In this document: positions 57,996-64,000 of the stretch, one piece after another
Layout: each line of letters begins with the position of its first letter
How positions within the stretch are numbered: position 1 is the stretch's first letter
Assembly: GCA_031761405.1 (NCBI GenBank)
Contig: JASEVX010000010.1
Coordinates: 31,816,861 to 31,880,860 of the forward strand
Origin: Serripes groenlandicus
Taxonomy: Eukaryota; Mollusca; Bivalvia; Cardiida; Cardiidae
Reading direction: 5' to 3'
Length of the DNA stretch: 64,000 nt
Translations under genes and position numbers: made by a program
The notes under the pieces: generated by a model
Told to the model about the DNA's origin: nothing
The model's database searches: none
The model's input: only the letters and a program-made list of their open reading frames with translations

Positions 57996-58262
57996 TCAGT
58001 TTACCGTAGCTCAGTCAGTAGAGACACAGGCTGTTAATCCAGGGGTTGTGAGTTCGAACCTCAGCTTGGCCTACATTCCTTCTGACGTGACTACCACCAA
58101 TGGGATTTCAGACTATGTTGAAAAGCAGCCAGTTGCTTGGAAAGAATGTTGTGTGAAGTACTGGTATGAGAAAGCCAAGAAACATATGAGTAGTTGAACT
58201 GGCTGCCGTGATATGACTGAAAGATTGATGAAAATGGTGTTAAACCCCAGTTAATCAATCAA
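57996..58262 (+). mobile_element. SINE type A, plus strand, with target-site duplication
   Basis: CCTATTTTATTAC is duplicated at 57983-57995 and 58263-58275. Head: CCGTAGCTCAGTCAGTAGAG (A box) and GTTCGAACCTC (B box). The body includes ATTCCTTCTGACGTGACTAC and GCAGCCAGTTGCTTGGAAAG. Tail: CTGCCGTGATATGACTGAAA, GGTGTTAAACCCC and AATCAATCAA. This is the best-preserved type A copy in the window. Confidence 0.93.
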
Positions 58263-58479
58263 CCTATTTTATTACCTAATACTTTGAGACTTGGAAAACT
58301 TCCTCATCTAATACCCTTCTTTTCATTGTGAGTGTAGCCTATTTTTTGGGGTAAAAAGTATAAATTTTGATGTATTTTGGTTGTATAAGAGAATTGGACA
58401 TTGTTGGTTAAGTTGGTTAAGTTACAGGTCAATTTGACAGAAAATCCACAGGTAAAATGTGTCTATCTATCCTTGTAAG

Positions 58480-58560
58480 CCTGTGTGGCATTCTTAGGCT
58501 GATCCGGATCAATACTTTACGCAGAGTCCACAATGTTGGTTTGCTCACAGGACTGCTCAA
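58480..58560. mobile_element. MITE-3 right-half fragment
   Basis: TTCTTAGGCTGATCCGGATC, AATACTTTACGCAGAGTCCA, CAATGTTGGTTTGCTCACAG and GACTGCTCAAAT match the right side of the copy at 41066. Confidence 0.68.
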
Positions 58561-58575
58561 ATTAAAAAAAATCTA

Positions 58576-58806
58576 GTTAACCCTTTCCCTCATACGACAA
58601 TTCTGCAGCAGATGACTTTGAACATGTTTTGTCAACATATAGAAAATCTCTATAATTGAATGGATAACCTATGACTAAAAGTGGAAAACATTGTGGCAAA
58701 AGGAGAAATTGCTCGTTTTGAGCAATTTATTCTTTTGTCACTATGTTTTCAAAAAGCCGTCTGCTGTAGAGACGTCAGAAGGCGTCTATATGAGGGAAAG
58801 GGTTAA
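58576..58806. mobile_element. MITE-1 copy, best full-length example
   Basis: GTTAACCCTTTCCCTCATAC at the left and ATGAGGGAAAGGGTTAAC at the right are exact inverted ends. Inner GCAGCAGATGACTTTGAAC mirrors GCCGTCTGCTGTAG. The central AAAAGGAGAAATTGCTCGTT is followed by its imperfect complement. 231 bases, no coding capacity. Confidence 0.88.
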
Positions 58807-59545
58807 CACTCTGGAAGCCGCATGTTTTACTTGAGCATGTTGAAACTTCCTCAGAATATTTGTTTGTATGATATCTAGCCTAAGTTCGAATATGTGTCCG
58901 ATCCAGTAAAGAACTAGGTCACTTAGCCAAACACTGTAGAAAAATCTTGTTAACACTATAGACACTGCATTTTTGTATTGAGCAGTTTGAAACCTTGTCA
59001 GAAAGTTTGTCTTAATGATAGGCCAATTTCGAATATTGGTTATTTTGGATAAAACATTAGGGCACTAAGCCAAGTAGGAGGAAAATCTTGTTAACACTCT
59101 GGAAGCTGCACTTTTAGCTTGAGCATGCTGAAACTTTGTCAGAATGATTGTTTTTATTAAATTTAGTTTGAATATGATTAATGTTTGTTAAAAAATTAGG
59201 TCACTATGCCAAGTTGTAGGACAATCTTGATTTAACACTTAGGAGACCACAATTTTGACTTTAGCAGCTTGATATTTTGTCAGACAGTTTTTCTTGTCGA
59301 TATACAGGCCAATTTAGACATTGGTCATGTTGAGTCAATAATTAGGTCCCTTGATCAAATTTAAGAAAATATTTGTTAATGCTCTGGAAGCCATGTTTTT
59401 AACTCTAGCATGATGAAACTTTACCAGAATGTTTATCTTGATGATATCTAGGCTAAGTTCGAATATGGTCTGGTTAAAAACTAGGTCACTAGGCCAATAT
59501 TGAGAAATATCTTGTAAACACTCTGGTCACCACATTTCTCTCAAA
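58806..59545. repeat. ~145-bp degenerate tandem repeat, five copies
   Basis: Each unit opens with GTTAACACTCTGGAAGCC or a variant (58806, 58950, 59092, 59232, 59377). It contains GAAACTTTGTCAGAATG, a GATATCTAGGC-type word and ACTAGGTCACTWGGCCAA, and closes with AAAATCTT. This repeat type is familiar from many mollusc genomes. Confidence 0.88.
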
Positions 59546-59639
59546 TGTTCCTTGGGGGACTCTTTTCTAAGAGTGTTAAAATTAAGTTGATTCTTTAGAT
59601 ACTATAGATAATAAATAGCTTTGCTACTGGTACTATTTT

Positions 59640-59850
59640 ACCCTTTCTACACTACAGACACATGTTGTCTAATCTTCAACAGATGGATGGTATGAGAAAT
59701 TTCGACAGTTTTCTCAATGTTTTCCTCACACGTCGATACTTTTAGTTTCATCAATACAGATTTACCAATATCTTTAGTTAAACATTTTCAAATCATCTGC
59801 TGTAGAGTTTATCCATGTGATAAATTACCTATCACAAATGTGTTTGTTTA
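59640..59850. mobile_element. Eroded MITE-1 copy
   Basis: ACCCTTTCTACACTACAGAC at the left and TTTTCAAATCATCTGCTGTA near the right. The centre is not recognisable. Confidence 0.4.
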
Positions 59851-59969
59851 TCTAACTTTATCTACTGTCTACAATTCAAGAGTTTAATTATAGATCTCTG
59901 GAAATAAGGTTAACCCTGTCTTAAATCAATATTTGAACTGTATGCATTTCTTCTTTTTTGTTTACATTT

Positions 59970-60900
59970 TTAGCTCTACTGGCCAAAGGCCAGAAGGGCT
60001 TATGTCGTGGCGATTTGTCCGTCATGCGTGCGTGCGTGCTTACGTCCGTAAACAATTTCTTGTTAACACGATACAGTCTTTGGATGTATCTCAACCAAAC
60101 TTATACAGTAGTTAGATATCTATGAGAGCTCGGTTCCTTTCGAAAACCAGCCAGATCCGCCCATGCATGACTGGATTATGGCCCTTGAAATGGTCAAAAT
60201 TGCTATAAAAGAGCTTGTTAACACGATACAGTCTTCACTTTTGATTGTATCTCAACCAAACTTATACAGTAGTTAGATATCTATAAGAGCTCGGTTCCTT
60301 TCGAAAACCAGCCAGATCCGCTCATGCACGACTGGATTATGACCCTTGAAATGGTCAAAATTGCTATAAAAGAGCTTGTTTACACGATACAGTCTTCACT
60401 TTTGATTGTATCTCAACCAAACTTATACAGTAGTTAGATATACATGAGAGCTCGGTCCCTTTTGAAAACCAGCCAGATCCGCATATGCATGACTGGATTA
60501 TGGCCCTTGAAATAGTCAAAATTGCTATAAAAGAGCTTGTTAACGCGATACAGTCTTCACTTTTAATTGTATCTCAACCAAACTTATACAGTAGTTAGAT
60601 ATCTATGAAAGCTCGGTTCCTTTCGAAAACCAGCCAGATCCGCTTATGCAAGACTGGATTATGGCCCTTGAAATTGTTCAAATTGCTATAATTGAGCATG
60701 TGAACACAATAGAGGCTCTATTTACTATCTGATCTTCACCAAACTTAGATAGTAGTTAAATATTGATGAGAGCTTGGTTCCTTTTGAAAACCAGCCAGAT
60801 CCGCCAAGACTGGATTATGGCCCATGAAATTGTAAAAATTGCTATAATACAGCTTGTGAACACAAAAGAGCCTCTATTTACTATCCGATCTTCACCATAC
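59970..60900. repeat. ~160-bp degenerate tandem repeat with TAGCTCTACTGGCC leader
   Basis: Leader TTAGCTCTACTGGCCAAAGG then CTTATGTCGTGGCGATTTGT. Six units follow, at about 60062, 60218, 60378, 60539, 60701 and 60856, recognised by ACACGATACAGTCTTCAC, CAACCAAACTTATACAGTAG and AACCAGCCAGATCCGC. The last two are diverged (ACACAATAGAGGCTC). Frames through it are artefacts. Confidence 0.9.
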
Positions 60901-61115
60901 ATACATGCTCTGGATTGAAAATGACAAAAGAACCATACCAGTAGAGCATTCTTGTTTGAAGTTATGTGACTTGTTTTGTAACTTTCCAAAAAATGGAACA
61001 ATTGACCATCTTTTTTCCCCTCATACAATGGGTACCGTCCCACAGCACTTTCAGTGCTTTGATCATGGATGGTTTTATGTTTCGTTTCATCTTTATCACT
61101 GATGCTATCTCTATC

Positions 61116-61505
61116 AACCCTTTCTCTCACCTCGCAACAGACGACTCGGAGGAACACACCAATATCAAAATATGTTTACTCTCTTTTACAACAAATGTTA
61201 AATTTGTTGAATATATCGAGATGACAGCCTTGTGGTAAAATGAATGAATGAATGTATATTGTTTTATGGCGCATCGACAGCTAAGGTCATTTAGCGCACA
61301 ATTAAATTTAATTATTCATGATCCCTGGGTAAACAAACCAGTACTAGGCTAGAAAATGTGCCTTGCCCAAGATCACTCCACCATGACCGTAGTGCCGCGA
61401 CTGGGGATCGAACCCGGGACACCCGGTTTCGAAATCCCCGACGCTAACCACTCGACCACAGCGGATTCCCCTTGTGGTAAAAGGAGAACTTGCTATTGAT
61501 AAGCC
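61116..61505. mobile_element. MITE-1 copy split by a SINE
   Basis: AACCCTTTCTCTCACCTCGC and AACAGACGACTCGGAGGA lie at the left, running to GCCTTGTGGTAAAA at 61241. After the SINE the element resumes at 61470 as CCTTGTGGTAAAAGGAGAAC and TTGCTATTGATAAGC. The right half is replaced by a MITE-3 starting at 61510. Confidence 0.65.
61242..61469 (-). mobile_element. SINE type C head with a different 3' tail, target-site duplication
   Basis: CCTTGTGGTAAAA is duplicated at 61229-61241 and 61470-61482. On the minus strand the head is GGAATCCGCTGTGGTCGAGT, with GGGTTCGATCCCCAGTCGC as B box, and the body includes TTGGGCAAGGCACATTTTC and CCTAGTACTGG. The tail (GTGCGCTAAATGACCTTAGC, then GATGCGCCATAAAAC and ATTCATTCATTC) is not the shared ATATAACTGAA tail of the copy at 62260. 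Confidence 0.9.
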
Positions 61506-61509
61506 ATTT

Positions 61510-61834
61510 GAGCCGACCCGCGAGTAAACTAACATTGTGGCGTAAAGTATCGACCCGGATCAACCTAAACATGCCGCGCAGGATGACCCGAGCAGACACT
61601 TTTCGCCTCCAGTGGAATTTCTGTTTCAGGAATCATTACTCTTTACCTCTATCCCACTGAGACGGAATGTGTCGGCCCGGATTAGCCTGCACGGACTGCA
61701 CATTCCGTCTCAGGGGGATAGAGGTATAGAGGAATAATTCCTAAAACAGAAAATCAACAGGAGGCGAAAAGTGTCTATCCGGGTCAATACTTTACGCAGA
61801 GTCCACAATGTTGGTTTTCTCGCGGGACGGCTCA
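61510..61834. mobile_element. MITE-3 copy, full length
   Basis: GAGCCGACCCGCGAGTAAAC and TAACATTGTGGCGTAAAGTA on the left. On the right, GTCCACAATGTTGGTTTTCT and CGCGGGACGGCTCAT. The interior has a symmetrical arrangement: CCTCTATCCCACTGAGACGG and later CCGTCTCAGGGGGATAGAGG. Confidence 0.82.
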
Positions 61835-61839
61835 TATCA

Positions 61840-62060
61840 ATATATCTGCGTAATGTATCGACCAGATCAGCCTGCGCTGTCCGCGCAGACTGATCCGGCC
61901 GACACATTCCGTCTAAGGGGGATAGATAGAGTAGTGATTCCTGAAACAGTTAATCCACAGGAGGTGACAAATGTCTGTCCGGGTTAGCCTGCGCGGCATG
62001 CCTAGGCTGATCCGGGTCGATACTTTACGCACAATGTTGGTTTTCTCGCGGGACGACTCA
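61840..62060. mobile_element. MITE-3 copy, left-truncated
   Basis: Begins at GCGTAATGTATCGACCAGAT without the inverted terminus. It includes CCGCGCAGACTGATCCGGCC and GATTCCTGAAACAGTTAATC, and ends CACAATGTTGGTTTTCTCGC, GGGACGACTCA. Confidence 0.75.
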
Positions 62061-62259
62061 CATGTTGAAAAAAAAAGCCAAATCGGACAGCACGTTATTG
62101 TTCTGGAGATATGGTATATTGTATAAACGTGATGTGATTTTACATCAAATATGTACAGCAACATTTATTCAGGCATGAAATTGGTTATGAAATAAACATG
62201 TTAAAAATACTTTATTATAAGGCTTTATTGCTCGCGTAAATTGAACTGTCGCATGATGA

Positions 62260-62488
62260 TTTGTTTGTTTGACTGTAGTTTTACCCCGTTTTCAACATTA
62301 TTTCAGTTATATCGCGGCGAGAGTTCACTTTATTCATGATCCCTGGGTAAACGAACTAGTACTAGGCTAGGAAATGTCTGCATTGCCCAAGGGCACTCCA
62401 CCATGACCGTCGAGCCGCCACTGGGGATCGAACCAGGGACGCCCGGTTCCAAATCCCCGACGTTAACCACTCTACCACGGCGGATTCC
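62260..62488 (-). mobile_element. SINE type C, minus strand, with target-site duplication
   Basis: CTGTCGCATRATGA flanks it at 62246-62259 and 62489-62502 (13 of 14 equal). Minus-strand head GGAATCCGCCGTGGTAGAGT, B box GGTTCGATCCCCAGTGGC, body TTGGGCAATGCAGACATTTC. Tail CGCCGCGATATAACTGAAAT, AATGTTGAAAACGGGG, then AAACAAACAA. Confidence 0.9.
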
Positions 62489-62913
62489 CTGTCGCATAAT
62501 GAATACGCAACCATATCAGCTTACTATATATTTCATTGAACATGTTCGCACGTGTCATAAGGCGTGTTTTCGTCTGACGAGACTCACTCTTCTGTTATTA
62601 TAAGACGTTAATCATCTTCTTTTTCTGAAATGCGATATATAAGTAAAAAAAAAAGAAAAAGAAAAAAAAACACACACATTATGATTTACGTTGTACCAAG
62701 TCAAAACACTTAAAAAACGTTTTAATATTTCAAACATGTTTACAAAACTTTAACTCGCTAAAATACATGAAATTGAACTGATGCGTGATGACGGTTAAGT
62801 ATTTCGCAGGCAGGTCAAACACTTAAAAACGTTTAAATATTAATTTAAAAAAAAAAAGAAACAGACGGAAAACATTATATAAATATTGCATGGCTTACAG
62901 TCTGACAGTATAT

Positions 62914-63260
62914 AAATATTGCATGGCTTACAGTGTGACAGTACATATTGTCAACATGAGGAAAATACTGTTACCCGAGGTGAAGCCGAGGTTAACCGTA
63001 TTTACCCGAATGTTGACAATATGTACTGTCACACTGGAAGCCATGCAATATTTATTTTATTATACCGAACAAAAGTACATGTTTATTCAATTTATTATGT
63101 ACGTTTGTAGTGGAGGTGGACATGGGCAGATCTTCTACAATGTAACACACACATATGAATATGTGACAGTACATATTGTCAACATTCGGGTAAATACTGT
63201 TAACCGCGGCTTCGCCTCGGGTAATAGTGTTGTTCTCATGTTGACAATATGTACTGTCAC
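62914..63260. repeat. Two tandem hairpins with oppositely oriented loops
   Basis: Hairpin 1 has 44-bp arms, 62914-62957 and 63010-63053 (AAATATTGCATGGCTTACAG and onward), around a 52-base loop (62958-63009). Hairpin 2 has arms 63163-63185 and 63238-63260 (GTGACAGTACATATTGTCAA and complement) around a 52-base loop (63186-63237). The loops match each other only in inverted orientation (45 of 52). The flanking ~110 bases after each hairpin (AACAAAAKTACAYGTTTATT, GAGGTGGACATGGG) are in the same orientation. A scrap of the right side recurs at 63598-63630. Confidence 0.9.
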
Positions 63261-63390
63261 ACTGGAAGCCATGCAATATTTATTTTATTATACAGAACAA
63301 AATTACACGTTTATTCAATATATTATGTACGTTTGTAGGGGAGGTGGACATGGGTAGATCTACTACAATGTAACAGACACATATGAGTAT

Positions 63391-63520
63391 ACCGGTTAAC
63401 AGTATACTGTTACATGGCACGCGCGTCTAAAAGGTGACGTTATTGTTTGAAATGACGTCATGCACGTGCATAACCAACATTTTAACGCGCGTGCCATGTA
63501 ACAGTATGCTGTTAACCGGT
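63391..63520. repeat. 130-bp palindromic element with 36-bp arms
   Basis: Arms 63391-63426 and 63485-63520 pair at 35 of 36 positions: they start ACCGGTTAACAGTATACTGT and continue TACATGGCACGCGCGT. Each arm also contains the smaller palindrome AACAGTATACTGTT. The 58-base centre has TGACGTCATGCACGTGCA. No flanking duplication was seen. Likely a short palindromic MITE. Confidence 0.82.
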
Positions 63521-63892
63521 CAAAAACGTACTGTTAGCATGAGACAGCAAGACATTGCCCATGATGAGTAATGAGAATTTAACATTACAAAGTAAATAGT
63601 ATTTACCCGAATGTTGACAATATGTATTATTATACCTCACGTTTGTCTACAATGGTAAAATCCCATTACCCTAAAAAGAGATATTTTGACTATCAGAAAC
63701 ATTTTCAACCTTTTTGACACGTGACCAAGCGAAAATTGACTGTCAGGTCATGTGACCGCAGTGATATTTTGAATGTCATATAAGGGCAAATAACTGCTTT
63801 AATATTTTAGCTAAATCATGACGTGATTGCCTCCCTTATACACATACAGCAGTGACGTCACTATTCAATGTGTACATAAAAACATCAGACAA

Positions 63893-63973
63893 CAGGAACT
63901 GTCAGCAAGTAAACATATCTCGATTTGCAAGTATTTCTGAAGATGATTTAGACACTCTTGATGGACAGAAAGA
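63893..63973 (+). CDS. Possible coding edge at the window end
   Basis: A plus-strand stretch reads VNISRFASISEDDLDTLDGQ before a TAA at 63974. The pattern Arg-Phe-Ala-x-x-Ser-Glu-Asp-Asp-Leu-Asp resembles, from memory, the N-terminus of ZMYM/KIAA1958-like or Crypton-related proteins common in invertebrates. No ATG is in frame upstream, and a +1 shift near 63966 would keep a Lys/Arg-rich frame open to the window edge. TGACGTCA (63853-63860), a CRE-type site, lies upstream. This is weak evidence: it could be a decayed N-terminus or chance. Confidence 0.25.
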
Positions 63974-64000
63974 CTAAAAAACGCAAAACGTGTAATAAAA

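Noticed and set aside
57996..58068. Apparent tRNA genes at SINE heads (7707, 57996, and minus-strand heads at 35806, 61242, 62260)
   Set aside because: Each is followed by the SINE body and tail, and three have target duplications around the full SINE. The acceptor stems do not close.
60756..61157. 133-codon minus-strand frame
   Set aside because: It overlaps the 160-bp tandem repeat and a MITE-1 end and has no recognisable domain.

Overview
The window looks like gene-poor nuclear DNA of a metazoan, most probably a bivalve mollusc. This rests on the tRNA-derived SINEs (at least four head types, several sharing one 3' tail), the dense short palindromic MITEs, the AG-CT, TATG/TCTA and GACGG simple repeats, and the decayed LINE and hAT pieces. 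It is AT-rich and has no operons, ribosome binding sites or long intact coding sequence. No complete protein-coding gene is supported. The long Leu/Ser, Arg/Glu and Thr/Cys-rich frames are read-through of tandem repeats. Many boundaries were set by eye and may be off by several bases.

Layout. 0-5 kb: a 53-bp and a 21-bp minisatellite, then a decayed copy (2443-4412) of a multicopy invertebrate protein family, broken by stops and frameshifts. 5-10.2 kb: MITEs, two SINEs, and four 21-bp arrays, two of them carried on a ~0.6-kb tandem duplication. 10.3-16.7 kb: tandem and microsatellite DNA, including two long pyrimidine tracts, then a molluscan repeat with a SINE nested in it (12-bp target duplication). 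17.8-26.8 kb: an array of ~0.7-0.8-kb units, each carrying a tRNA-derived SINE segment. One unit is interrupted by a 3.6-kb transposon-like element (19749-23364) with inverted terminal repeats, a TTTATA target duplication, arms built from a 21-bp periodic ACATGTGAC-type motif, a broken SAM-domain reading frame and two further nested inverted-repeat elements.

27-39 kb: MITEs, a hAT-type element (30657-31698, 8-bp target duplication) inside one copy of a local duplication, a LINE reverse-transcriptase pseudogene on the minus strand, a good tRNA-Leu(AAG) gene among tRNA-like fragments, a LINE 3' end, and further SINEs. 40-49 kb: mostly unique AT-rich DNA with a 71-bp dimeric repeat, a ~28-copy 62-bp satellite and a 1.64-kb inverted-repeat unit. 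49-64 kb: more MITEs and SINEs (several with clear target duplications), ~145-bp and ~160-bp degenerate tandem repeats, and a terminal cluster of palindromes. In that cluster two tandem copies of a hairpin carry their 52-bp central loop in opposite orientations.

The most unusual items are the 3.6-kb element with helical-period arms (and a relative sharing its terminus but not its arm motif) and the pair of hairpins with inverted loops near 63 kb. No working multi-gene system is visible; the window is mainly a record of nested mobile and tandem DNA.
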